Source of the DNA: Myrmaecium sp. VS I D KN 1
Lineage: Eukaryota > Ascomycota > Dothideomycetes > Valsariales > Valsariaceae
Length of the DNA: 64,000 bases
Assembly (NCBI GenBank): GCA_019775845.1
Contig: JADQAV010000009.1
Span: 1,054,001 to 1,118,000, forward strand
Reading direction: 5' to 3'
The translations under genes and the position numbers were made by a program. Under the pieces are notes generated by a model that made no database searches, was not told the origin of the DNA, and was given only the letters and a program-made list of their open reading frames with translations. Below, piece after piece: positions 21,860 through 32,623 of the stretch. Numbering within the stretch: position 1 is the stretch's first letter; each line of letters starts with the position of its first letter.

Positions 21860-22925
21860 ATGAACCGGTGCTTCTACCAACTCTCCCCTCTTGCTCGATC
21901 ACTCGCCAGAACCTCCATCCGCTCACGGCCGACAGCTCCCTTCAAGTCTAGCAAACCCATATTTGCAACACAGCTTAGATACGCCATGTCTCAGACTCCC
22001 TCCGCAGCCTGTAAGCTCCAAAGTGACTCCTGCCACGACTATGAGAGTGCATTGCTAACCTCACTGCAAAACAGGCTGCAACGTCCCTCCCGTCGTGGCC
22101 AAGGGCTACGAGCCTAAGGGAAAGTACATTACCGTCGATGGCCTGAAGACTTGTACGTACTCGTTTGTATACCTGCCGTTTGTCAATAGCTTCTAACATG
22201 CCAATCTTGTAGACAACGCCGGTCCCTCCGACGCTAAGAAGGCCATCCTCATCATCTACGACATCTTCGGCTTCAAGGAGCAGACGCTGCAAGGTGCCGA
22301 CATCCTGGCGTTCGGAGACAAGCAGCAGTCATACCAGGTCTTCATGCCGGACCTGTTCGAGGGGGACCCGGCGCCACTCGAGTGGTTCCCTCCAACGGAC
22401 GATGAAAAGAAGCAAAAGCTGGGCAACTTCTTCTCCACCACGGCCGCTCCTCCCAAGAATGTGGAGCGGGTGAAGAAGGTCGTCGAGGACATCAAGAGGC
22501 AGTTCAGCAACATCAAGTCGATCGGCGTCCTCGGATTCTGCTGGGGCGGCAAGGTAGGAAGGCAGCAGGGCATAACTCCATATCTTCATGCACGGGACTG
22601 ACCAGATGCGCTTTAGATCGTCAACCTCACCTCCCAGCAAGGCACTCCCTTTAAGGCAGCTGCAGCAGCCCATCCGGCGATGGTCGACCCCGCCGACGCT
22701 CCCGGCATCACCATCCCCTTTGCGATGCTTCCCAGCAAGGACGAGGATAAGACGGCGGTAGAGAAGTGGCAGCAGGGCATCAAGACGGAGAACATCGTCG
22801 AGTGGTTCCCCACGCAGATCCACGGCTTCATGGCTGCCCGCAGCAACTTGAGCGACCCCGAAGTCAAGAAGGAGTACGAGCGCGGTTACAAGATCGTCCT
22901 CGACTTCTTCCACAAGCACTTGTGA
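21860..22925 (+). CDS. dienelactone hydrolase family protein with mitochondrial-type leader
   Basis: Four exons: 21860-22010, 22075-22152, 22213-22553 and 22617-22925, giving 292 aa. An alpha/beta hydrolase; the classical enzyme opens dienelactone to maleylacetate, but fungal members act on varied lactones and esters. The Cys-Asp-His triad is visible: C186 in GVLGFCWGGK, D232 (or D234) in LPSKDEDK, and H259 in QIHGFMAARSNLSD. The first 42 residues (MNRCFYQLSPLARSLARTSI onward) have many Arg, no acidic residue, and look like a mitochondrial presequence. A second in-frame Met at 21986 (MSQTPSAACC) matches the usual start of cytosolic relatives, so two products from one gene are possible. Confidence 0.9.
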
Positions 22926-23341
22926 GCGGAAATGATTGCGGAAGATGTGATGGTAACACGAAGAGGAGATGACGAGGCTGGCTCAGAGAAATAGCCGAGG
23001 AAACCATCAGCGCATGGTTGGATGGATGGTAGTTATGACCTGAATACCCTCACTCCCAAGTTGATAATGATAATAATGCGAAATGATCGGAATTGTGCAC
23101 TGGTGGCCTGGTGATTTCCTATCACTATTCGCTGTGGATGCTTCAGTAGTTCCGGTCAACAATGTTGCCCGATGCTCTCCTGAGAATGGTCTCAGGTACT
23201 GGACGCGGGCGTGCCTGATCCGTCCGATGTCGTGCCTGACGAGGGACGCAGGGTCTCAGGGAAAATCGTAGCTCGACCCGTCCCTCCCAGTCCTCACTAC
23301 TGCTAACAACCCAACCACTTCCCAATTCCCTCCCCAGCATC
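22926..23341. other. intergenic between DLH and ALDH genes
   Basis: 416 nt holding the DLH 3' end and the ALDH promoter. Nothing else seen. Confidence 0.45.
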
Positions 23342-25290
23342 ATGGACCTGGCCCTGGAGGTCTTGGAGCGCGCCCAAGATGCGCTCGAGGACTACGACCT
23401 CGGGTCCTGCCAGCTCTACCTCGCCGCCGCCGTCGGCCTCGTCACCCTTTACTTCCTCGTCCCTCTCCTCCGCCCCGATTCCGAAGCCGCCGTCGACTAC
23501 ACCGTCCCTATACCGGAGGAGTGCAAGCCGGGCTGGAAGGGCGAAGTGCTCGAGAACCCGTCGCTGAAGGTATGCGGGCCATGCCTACTCTACTCCTGGC
23601 TACGCATCATAGCAGCAGTCGTCGCCGCCGACAATTGCTCCTCATCATCATCACCGCCATAACCTATGCTAACACAGTAATACAGGTCCCTGGTTCCAGC
23701 GCGATCCAATGCTATGCTCCCGCCACCGGCTACTCCCTCGGCCTCATCAACCCTGCCACGCCCGCCGGCATCGACCGTGCCATCGCCTCCGCCCGCGCCG
23801 CGCAGCAGCAATGGCGCAACACCACCTTCTCCCAGCGGCGACGGGTCCTTAAGACCATCCTGAAGTACATTCTCGAGAACCAAGAGACGATCAGCACGGC
23901 GGCATGCCTCGATAGCGGCAAGACGCGCGTCGACAGCTCGTTCGGGGAGATCTTGATGACTGCGGAGAAGCTCAAGTGGACCATCGACCACGGCGAGGCC
24001 GCGCTGAAGCCGGAGAGGAGGCCGACCAACTTCCTCATGGCCTACAAGAAGAACGAGGTGTGGTATGAGCCGTTGGGCGTGGTGGCTGCCATGGTCAGCT
24101 GGAACTATCCCTTCCACAACCTCCTCGGCCCCATCATCTCCGCCATCTTTGCCGGGAACGGCATCGTCGTCAAGGGCTCCGAAGCGACGGCCTGGAGCAG
24201 CACCTACTTCATCAGCATAGTCCAGACAGCGCTGCAGGTTTGCGGCCACCCGCCGGACTTGGTCCAGTCGGTGGTGTGCTGGCCCAGCGTCGCTCCTCAC
24301 CTGACCTCCCACCCGTCTATCGCCCATCTGACCTTCATCGGTTCCCGACCCGTCGCCCACCACGTTGCGAAAGACGCTTCCCGCTCGCTCACTCCCCTGT
24401 GCGTCGAGCTCGGCGGCAAGGACGCCGCCATCATCCTCGACGACATTGACTCCCTCCCCCGGGTGGCCTCGATCCTACTCCGCGGCGTCTTCCAATCCGC
24501 CGGGCAGAACTGCGTCGGCATCGAGCGCGTCATCGCCACGCCCGGCATCTACCCGCAGCTGCTCGCCCGCGTCGAGCCGCTCATCCGCGCGCTCCGCTCC
24601 GGCTCCGTCCTCGACTGCACCGACCCGTCCGACGAGCCCGTCGACGTGGGGGCCTCCATCTCGGACGCGTCCTTCGACACGCTCGAGGCGCTGATCGCGG
24701 AGGCGGTGGCCGAGGGCGCCCGCCTCCTCGTCGGCGGCCGGCGGCTCATCCACCCGCGCTGGCCCAAGGGCCACTACTTCCAGCCGACCCTGCTGGCGGA
24801 CGTGACCCCCTCGATGCGGATCGCCCAGCAAGAATGCTTCGCCCCGATCTTCCTGCTCATGCCGGCCCGGGACGCGACCGAGGCCGTCGCCATCGCCAAC
24901 GGCACCCCTTACGCGCTCGGCGCCAGCGTCTTCGGCCGGGAACGCGGGCCCACCGTCGACCGGATCGTGGCCGCGCTCGAGGCGGGCATGGTCAGCGTCA
25001 ACGACTTCGCCGTCTACTACGCCGTCCAGCTGCCCTTCGGCGGCGCCAAGGGGAGCGGCTACGGCCGCTTCGCCGGCGCCGAGGGCCTCCGCGGCCTCTG
25101 CAACGTCAAGGCCGTCTGCCGCGATCGCTGGCCCGCCCTGCGCGTCCGCACCCGCATCCCCGCCCCGCTTGACCTGCCCGTCCGTGATCTCGGACGGGCC
25201 TGGCGCATGTGCCAGGGCGTCTGCGAGTTGGGCTACGGCGAGTCGCTGGCCCGGAGGGTGCGGGGGTTGGGGAAGTTGGTGGGCTTTTGA
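23342..25290 (+). CDS. membrane-anchored aldehyde dehydrogenase (Msc7-like)
   Basis: Two exons, 23342-23569 and 23686-25290, giving 610 aa; ordinary ALDHs are about 500 aa, and the extra length is an N-terminal extension with one membrane helix (about residues 25-43, LYLAAAVGLVTLYFLVPLL) plus a short C-terminal tail. NAD(P)-dependent oxidation of aldehydes to acids is the family reaction. Catalytic residues are present: Asn216 in VSWNYPFHN, general base Glu317 in CVELGGKD, and nucleophile Cys352 in SAGQNCVGIERV. The substrate-loop and oligomer blocks (QQECFAPIF, LPFGGAKGSGYGRF) are intact. This layout matches yeast Msc7 (YHR039C) and its fungal relatives. Codons are strongly GC-ending, which creates long shadow frames on the other strand. 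Confidence 0.92.
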
Positions 25291-25987
25291 TGGAGTTGAT
25301 GGAGTGGGAAACGAACGAAGGGAAAGGGAGGAGATGTGGTGTATATAAGAAAATATCATCATGGAACGTAGTCCAAAGGTGGGGAGGAAAGGGGGGATGG
25401 TTGTTGCATGAGGGCCGGCTTCCGCTTTATATGTAAAGATTAATACTCCTGCTGCATAGCGACGAGGCGTTTGAACTGTCGATAATGCTACTGTTGGATC
25501 ACACTTTGCCGTACCATACCATCGGGCATGGCCAGGCATGATATGGAAAGGGACTTGTGCAGAGACCAAAGCGAGATCAAAAATCAAACGAAAGCAACAA
25601 AATCTCCGTTCCATGGTGACCGTTTCTTTCCTCTGCTTGCTCTTGTCTAGATACCTTAGTGGTTGACCGAACGTCATCCCGATTCCCCCTCGTGTAATCT
25701 TCTCTGTCTGTCTGTCTACCGCCCCCCCTCCTAAGAAGCCATCGGCGAGCGAAGAATCATCCTTGTCCTGGAAAGGCCAAGGGAAAAAAAAGAAAGAGAA
25801 AAGGGGATCCAGCGCGCGTCTTCCCCTCCTCGGCTAAACCGATCGAGATGGAAGACGTGCGCCGGGAAAAAAGCACTGTGTGATGGAGTTGGTGCATTAT
25901 GATTACAGAGACATGAATTTTCTTCGCTTCCATTGGAGTATTGTTCTTTTTTTAAGATGTGCCTTCGTCCTTCACCTCACCACCCTC
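25291..25987. other. convergent 3' regions of ALDH and ATP-citrate lyase subunit genes
   Basis: 697 nt between two stop codons facing each other. No gene; a short CTGT repeat lies at about 25703-25720. Confidence 0.5.
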
Positions 25988-28073
25988 TTAACCGCTGAAC
26001 TCCGGGACGTCGCTCTTCTTCCCGTTCAGGGCGAGCGGCACGATGCCGCTCACGTGCATCTCCGGGCCGTAGACGTGCATGTTGAGCTGGAGCTCCTGGC
26101 CGACGGCCTTGATGTTCCGGAGACCCTCCTGGTAGTTGGGACCGGCACGGCGGACCCAGATCTGGACGTTGTGCTCGACCAGGAGAGGGGCGACCTCGCG
26201 GAGGGCGCGGATGACACCCTTGAAGGTGGAGGCAACCTGCGGTCACGTTAGCGGAGAACGATCGATCAAGTTTCGATCACGAAGCGACTCACGTTGGTGA
26301 AGTTGGCGATACCACCGCCGATGAACAGAACCTTGCCCTCCGGGTGCATCGGGGCGCGGAGCATGAGGTCCAGAACGGTCTTGGCGTAGTGGAACGTCTG
26401 GGTCTCGGTGGGAGCACCGGAGTACTCGCCGTAGTTGGCGAGCTCGCTGGCGAAACCGGCGGACGCGATCGCATCAGCGTAGACGACGGAAGCACCACCA
26501 CCAGCGACGAGGGTCCACACACGTCCGTTCGCGTTGAGGATGGTCAGCTTGAGGGAGGCACCGGTCTTGGCATCCATCTCGGCGATGTAGGCCTCCTCCT
26601 TGCTCATCTCACGGCCGAACGGAGCAGGGAACTCCATCGGTGGGCCGGCATCGATGCTGACCTTGCTGTCGGCGGAAGCAAGCTGAGGCAGGCCGAGAGC
26701 AGCGGGGCTGCGAGCGATGGCCCACTTGGCACCGCATTCGAACTCGGCGGTCTGATCGAGCTTGGCAGCCAGGTCGAGGAAGTGGACCTCGGCGGAGGTT
26801 CCCTCGGCGTTGGGGATGACAACGAGCGGGTTGATCTCGAGGTAGCTGTGGGACGGCTGATTAGCCAGGGGAGTGACGACACGGGCCGGGATGGGTTGAC
26901 TTACGTGAACTGGCAGTCGACGTAGACGGCGTACAGGCGGGAGATGAAGTCGACGAGGACGTTGTGGACGCCCTTGGGGACCTTCTTCAGCAGGGTCGCG
27001 GCGATCTCCTCGTTGGAGGGGTACTCGGAGAGGTCGACGGGCACGAGGAGCTTCTCGGCCTTCGCGTCGACATCACCGACGTCGACACCACCCTCGTGGG
27101 TGAAGAGGATCCAGTCGCCCTAGGGTGATTGACAAACAGGGTTAGCGTGGGGGACGGTAAGGCTGTGGAGGGGGCCAAGCATCACGACGGGAGGGCCGTT
27201 CCGGCAGCACGACGATCCGATCGGTCCCAAGGAACGGTTTGACAGGTGCAGGGACCCGGGAGGGATTGGTGATGAGCGGCGGAGGCAAGTGACATGACAG
27301 GCGGAGGGCGGAGATGGGGGAGACGCTGCGACCAGGGCTGGGGAACCGGTTCAGGGTGGGTCTGATCACAAGCTTCCCTTCGTCCGTGGTGGCAGTCCAG
27401 CCGAGACAAACAAAAGCCCGAGAACACCCACCCACACACACACAGCCGTGCCCAGTGAGGGCCACGCCTGATTCCCCGATCACGCCTGCTCCCAATCTTC
27501 CCAGAATCGTGTCCTTGCCCCCCGCACATCCGCCATGTGCACTTGCATCCCCGGGCGTGCCGAACGGATCCGGCACGTGGGCGGGGCAAAAGGAACGAGG
27601 ATAGGAAGAGACGAAAAAAGATTCGCACATACCTCACGGACGGAGTTGATGTTGATGTAGTACTCGGTGTCGGCCGGGTGAGGGACGAAGGGCTCAACCA
27701 AGAACCGCCTCAGGACACCGTCGACCTGCTCGACCTTCTGGACCTTCTTCGCCCTCGCCTCGATCCACTCACGGGCCTCCTGCCACGTCTTGTTGAGGGC
27801 AAGGAGACCGCTCTTGCCTCGCCTCTTGATGAGCTGGTCGGGCTTGGCGACGAAGCGGGCATCGGCCTGGAGCAACCACGGGTATGTGACCTCGGCCTGG
27901 TCGAGAACGCCCTTGGTGTCGGCCTCCTCGGGGAAGTAGAGGGAGGCGAGTCTGGGGGGAGGGTTGTGGGTGGAGGAGGCGGGGAGCGGGGTCGGCTTGA
28001 TGACGGGGGCGCGAGTGAGGTGGTAGTTGAGGATGGCCTTGCCGTCGGCCTCGAGGATGGATTTGGCGGACAT
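25988..28073 (-). CDS. acl2: ATP-citrate lyase, ATP-grasp/succinyl-CoA synthetase beta-like subunit
   Basis: Four exons: 28073-27633, 27119-26905, 26845-26293 and 26236-25988, giving 485 aa, the usual length of this fungal subunit. With the product of the divergent partner gene it forms cytosolic ATP-citrate lyase, which makes acetyl-CoA and oxaloacetate from citrate, CoA and ATP. It corresponds to the N-terminal part of the single-chain animal enzyme: start [22 protein letters not shown]-grasp blocks ([30 protein letters not shown]), YLEINPLVV (metal/ATP site), then the citrate-binding part with [27 protein letters not shown] and [16 protein letters not shown]. Intron 1 is 513 nt, far longer than most here. 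Assignment is firm; ascomycetes use this two-gene arrangement (established knowledge). Confidence 0.96.
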
Positions 28074-28579
28074 TTTTTATGTGGAGTGCAAAAAGAGCTG
28101 CAGAAGAAGGAGGTCAGTCTTTTCTTGCGCAAGGTGCTTGGGTAGAATGCTACGGATGCACTCGTGAAGAGCAGCACAGCAGCAGCAGCGACAGCGACAG
28201 CAGTGAGAACCGCAGGGAATGAACAAGCAATGTGGGGATGATGATGCCAACGGACGGAGCAGAATGAGGAAGTGGTATGGTGCGGGGAAGGAGGGTCGAG
28301 AAGAATGGTCGGTGGCCGTTGGCGGACGGGGAATTGTGGTGATGGTAGTGGTCGTGGTGGTCGTGGTGCAATGGGTGGTGGTGGAGGTCGAGCTTATTGT
28401 CCGAACTGAGCTGTCCCGGAGGTGCAGGTGTGCGAAGAATTGCCCGGCTCACGCACCCACGCACGCAGCACGTAGCACGCACGACGGGCACGAAGGGGAG
28501 GAGGAGGGAGCTGGAATAAGCAGAATTGGCGAACTCACCTGTGAAGGACAAAGGCGCAAAGCGAAGAAGGGAAGGAAGC

Positions 28580-28622
28580 GGAGGTGGAGGAGGAGGAGGA
28601 GGAGGAGGAGGTGGTGGTGGTG
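28580..28622. repeat. GGA then GGT triplet tract
   Basis: A run of GGA triplets passes into GGT triplets within the acl1-acl2 intergenic region. Purine-rich on the plus strand, so it reads as a pyrimidine tract in the acl2 leader direction. Confidence 0.8.
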
Positions 28623-29349
28623 GGCGATGAGGTTAGAGCGGCGATGGAGGAGATGGAGGAGAAAGAGGGTGCCTGGATCGAAAGGCGAGAATGTTTTGGG
28701 CTGGGCGGAGGAGGGGGGGATCGCTGGAGAGAGAGAGCGAGAGAGAGCACAAAGTCGAGAGGGGACACGACAATTGCTGGGGAGGACGACAAAGTTTCTG
28801 GTGAGGGAAACGGGCACGGCCAAGGATGGTGGACAGGGGAACGAAGGCGGTCGGCCCCTGCAGCCCGCAGCGAAGTCGCCCACCTGGCACGTCGCCCGAC
28901 CGCTCCCCGACCCCGACCAGCGACGGTGACCAAAGCGGAGCGGCCTGGGTGGGGGGACGGCCGGCCTTCCCACTGGCTCCCACCAACGGTTGGGACAGCC
29001 CCAAGGCCCAGGGAAAGCACAGGCAGCCAATCGAAGCGAAGGGGCCGGGGCCGGGGTCGGTTCTCCCACTGGCGATCGGGTGCCGAATCTCGCACCGGAT
29101 GGGGACGAAAAATGGGGACCAGAGGAGTCCCTACGGATAGTGCTGCTGCCCCTCCCTCGGCCTGCGACTTTCTTCTCTCTCTCTCTCCCTGGGTGTGTTC
29201 GGGGATGGTTTTCGAGCACTGTGTCGGGCCGAGAAGAGTTGGGTAGACTACCTAAGAGAGAGATGGGAGCGACGGATCGGGCAGATCAGCTCATCGGGCT
29301 CACTCATCATCTGCATTCCCCCGATATTCTCTTCGGTCGGCGATGAATA

Positions 29350-29384
29350 ATGATGGATGATGGATGATGGATGATGGATGACGG
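29350..29384. repeat. tandem ATGATGG, about five copies
   Basis: Four exact copies of a 7-mer and a fifth with one change (ATGACGG), near the middle of the divergent acl region. Confidence 0.85.
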
Positions 29385-29983
29385 TCAATAATCGAGAAAA
29401 CGGTCTCGCACGATCACCTCCTCAGGCATCGCACGGCGTCCCCCAGCAGAAAACAAACAACGAAAAACGGAGGGGTATAGACGAATGAGGAGGGAGGATC
29501 GGGTCGTTTCCCCAACATCTTGCTCCGCCCTTTCTTTCCAATGCGGCCATGCGGCCATGCGCCCCATGCGCCATTCCAGTTGCCATTCCCACCCAGCTCC
29601 AGCTCAGATCCACGCCGAAGTTAGCCGCCGACCGACCGACCCTTTCCTCGTTCCCCCTCCCCTCTCCCTCTCAACACCCCGATGGCTCTCTCTCCTGCAT
29701 GGCCCCTGCCTGACTGAACTCTGCCCTGCCTTGGCCCTGACCGTCCTCGCTGTCCTTTCTGTCCACCCCGTCCGGCCAAGCTCAGCACAATTTCGGGGAG
29801 CGTCATCCACCAACATCCACTTCCACATCCACACCCTCTCTCTCTCTCTCCACACGTCCTCCTCCTCCTCCTCATCCTCTTCTGCCACTCTCCCATTCTC
29901 CCCCGCACCCTTTTCTTTCTTCCTTCTGCTTCATCCGCCTTTCGCGCTGTGACTCGCGACTCAATTCCTGCACGCAGGCTCAG

Positions 29984-30255
29984 GTCAGTTACCATTGACA
30001 CCCACCAAAGCTCGGTCCCCGTTGCGTTGAGCAGACGGGAGCTTCCCCCTGGTCTGAGTCGTGGTCGGCTGCGGGAGAAAAAAAGCTTCGCGAAACACCC
30101 CGACCTAGCCCTCCCGGCCATCCAGCCTACCCAACACATCCGTCAACCTGCTCCTCTCCTCCACACCTCTCCCCTCTCTCTTTCTCTCTCCCCAAAACAA
30201 ACCGACTCGAGCAAACAACCGGACTGACCTCGTTTTTTTTTTTCCATCATCGCAG
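29984..30255 (+). other. possible 5' leader intron of acl1
   Basis: A donor-like CAG/GTCAGT at 29981-29989 and a strong acceptor (T-run then CATCATCGCAG) ending at 30255, 61 nt before the start codon, frame a pyrimidine-rich 272-nt stretch. Introns in 5' leaders are common in highly expressed fungal genes. Inferred only from splice-like signals. Confidence 0.35.
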
Positions 30256-30316
30256 GCAATTGCCCTTCTTCCTCCATCGCTTTGATTGATCGTCAGCCGG
30301 AATTTTGTCGCCCGTC

Positions 30317-32623
30317 ATGCCTTCTGCTGTTCCCGCTACCAACGGCACCGATGGCGGCCTCTCCGCCAACGACAACATCCGTCGCTTCACCGCGCCCAGC
30401 AGGCCGCTGAGCCCTCCCGCCGAACACACCCTCTTCCACCCCAAGACGAGATGTTTCGTCTAGTACGTTCCCCTCTTTCTCTCTCCTTCTTCCCTCTCCT
30501 CTCCGCAACCCTTTCATGCATCAATTCAGTATCATCATCATCATCATCATGGCTAACCCAATCGTACGTGCAGCGGTCTCCAGCCTCGTGCCGTCCAGGG
30601 CATGCTCGACTTCGACTTCATCTGCAAGCGCAAGACCCCCTCCGTCGCCGGCATCATCTACACATTCGGTGGCCAGTTCGTCAGCAAGATGTACTGGGGC
30701 ACCAGCGAGACCCTCCTCCCCGTCTACCAGCAGGTCGAGAAGGCCATGGCCAAGCACAGCGACGTCGACACCGTCGTCAACTTCGCCTCCTCCCGCAGCG
30801 TCTACAGCTCCACCATGGAGCTCATGGAGTACCCCCAGATCCGCACCATCGCCATCATCGCCGAGGGTGTCCCCGAGCGCCGCGCCCGTGAGATCCTCCA
30901 CGTCGCCAAGAAGAAGGGCGTCACCATCATCGGCCCCGCCACCGTCGGTGGCATCAAGCCCGGTGCCTTCAAGATCGGCAACACCGGTGGCATGATGGAC
31001 AACATCGTCGCCTCTAAGCTCTACCGCCCCGGCTCCGTCTCGTACGTGTCCAAGTCCGGCGGCATGTCTAACGAGCTGAACAACATCATCGCCAACACCA
31101 CCGACGGTGTTCTTGAGGGTGTCGCCATCGGCGGTGACCGCTACCCCGGTACCACCTTCATCGACCACATGCTCCGCTACCAGGCCGACCCGGCCTGCAA
31201 GATCCTCGTCCTGCTCGGTGAGGTCGGTGGTGTGGAGGAGTACCGCGTCATCGAGGCGGTCAAGTCCGGCCAGATCACCAAGCCCATCGTCGCCTGGGCG
31301 ATCGGTACCGTTGCCGGTATGCTCAAGACCGAGGTCCAGTTCGGCCACGCCGGTTCGTTCGCCAACTCGCAGCTCGAGACCGCGGCCATGAAGAACCAGA
31401 GCATGAGGGAGGCGGGCATCTACGTCCCCAACACCTTCGAGGAGATGCCTCAGCTGTTGGCCGAGGTCTACCAGAAGCTGGTCAAGGACGGCACCATCAC
31501 CCCCGCTCCCGAACCCGCCGTCCCCAAGATCCCCATGGACTACTCGTGGGCGCAGGAGCTTGGCCTGATCCGTAAGCCTGCCGCGTTCATCTCCACCATC
31601 TCCGACGACCGTGGTCAGGAGCTTCTGTACGCCGGTATCCCCATCTCCGACGTTTTCAAGGAGAACATCGGTATTGGCGGTGTCATGTCGCTGCTGTGGT
31701 TCCGTCGCCGTCTGCCTGACTACGCCAGCCGCTTCCTCGAGATGGTCCTGATGTTGACCGCCGATCACGGTCCGGCTGTGTCTGGTGCTATGAACACCAT
31801 CATCACCACTCGTGCTGGCAAAGACCTTATCTCCGCCCTGGTCTCTGGTCTGTTGACCATCGGTTCCCGGTTTGGTGGGGCCCTGGATGGCGCCGCCGAG
31901 GAGTTCACCAAGGCCTACGACAAGGGCCTCAGCCCGCGTGACTTCGTCGACACCATGAGAAAGGAGAACAAGCTCAGTAAGTTTGCCCCTGTTCGTGCTT
32001 TTAGCTTTGTTCAGCTTTGATTGAGCATACCCCGTTCTTCCCCCTGGAATCCTCCAACTGACATGCCACCACAGTCCCCGGTATCGGCCACCGTGTCAAG
32101 TCGCGCAACAACCCCGATCTCCGTGTCGAGCTCGTCAAGGAGTTCGTCAAGAAGAACTTCCCCAGCACCAAGCTTCTCGACTACGCCCTCGCCGTCGAGA
32201 CCGTGACGACGTCCAAGAAGGACAACTTGATCCTCAACGTCGACGGCTGCATCGCTGTCTGCTTCGTGGATCTCGTCCGCAACTGCGGTGCCTTCAGCGA
32301 CGAGGAGGCCGAGGACTACCTGAAGATGGGTGTCCTCAACGGTCTGTTCGTCCTCGGCCGGAGCATCGGTTTGATTGCCCACTTCCTGGACCAGAAGAGA
32401 TTGAGGACCGGTCTTTACAGACAGTGAGTGAACCTCGATCCCATCATTTACTAGATCGCGATGCTAACTACCGCAACAGCCCGTGGGACGATGTTGGACT
32501 CCCTACTACCCCTTGCGAAGTTGTACCGTGTACTAACATCCTCTCTAGATCACTTACCTCCTTCCCACCAACGTCGACCGCCGCGTGCCGGGCCAGGAGG
32601 GCCGCGTGGAGGTGCAGGTCTAA
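30317..32623 (+). CDS. acl1: ATP-citrate lyase, CoA-ligase/citrate synthase-like subunit
   Basis: Five exons: 30317-30462, 30574-31976, 32075-32423, 32480-32492 (13 nt) and 32549-32623, giving 661 aa. It is the partner of the divergent subunit and corresponds to the C-terminal part of animal ATP-citrate lyase. The succinyl-CoA synthetase alpha-like half holds the phospho-histidine His307 in [11 protein letters not shown] and the CoA-binding region ([11 protein letters not shown]). The citrate synthase-like half runs from about residue 380 ([59 protein letters not shown]). The last intron (32493-32548) has a GTTGGA donor and a textbook TACTAAC branch site; removing it gives the expected end [16 protein letters not shown]. 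Intron 1 contains an ATC triplet run. Codon use is strongly biased to C-ending codons, consistent with high expression. Confidence 0.96.

Larger units (their letters stand above)
28074..30316. promoter_or_regulatory. shared intergenic region of the divergent ATP-citrate lyase genes
   Basis: 2.2 kb between the two start codons; both subunits are needed together, so joint control from here is likely (inference). It contains GGA/GGT-rich tracts (about 28580-28622), GA/CT tracts (28726-28748, 29836-29853), a tandem 7-mer (29350-29384) and a C/T-rich leader before acl1. Long frames on both strands are low-complexity and lack motifs. Confidence 0.6.

Noticed and set aside
24475-25677. 400-codon minus-strand frame opposite the aldehyde dehydrogenase gene
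   Set aside because: Shadow of a GC-rich coding region; no family features.
27142-27630. 162-codon frame inside intron 1 of acl2
   Set aside because: Out of frame with the exons, compositionally odd, and removed by convincing splice sites.
28219-29246. Several 180-256-codon frames on both strands between the acl genes
   Set aside because: They arise from GGA/GGT and GA repeats and overlap each other; no conserved sequence.
30521-31768. 415-codon frame on the minus strand opposite acl1
   Set aside because: It mirrors the C-ending codons of acl1 and is dominated by Asp, Gly, Leu and Val, the usual shadow pattern. No motif.
17103-32623. Secondary-metabolite biosynthetic cluster
   Set aside because: No polyketide synthase, peptide synthetase, terpene synthase, P450 or pathway regulator is seen near the SDR, DLH and ALDH genes.
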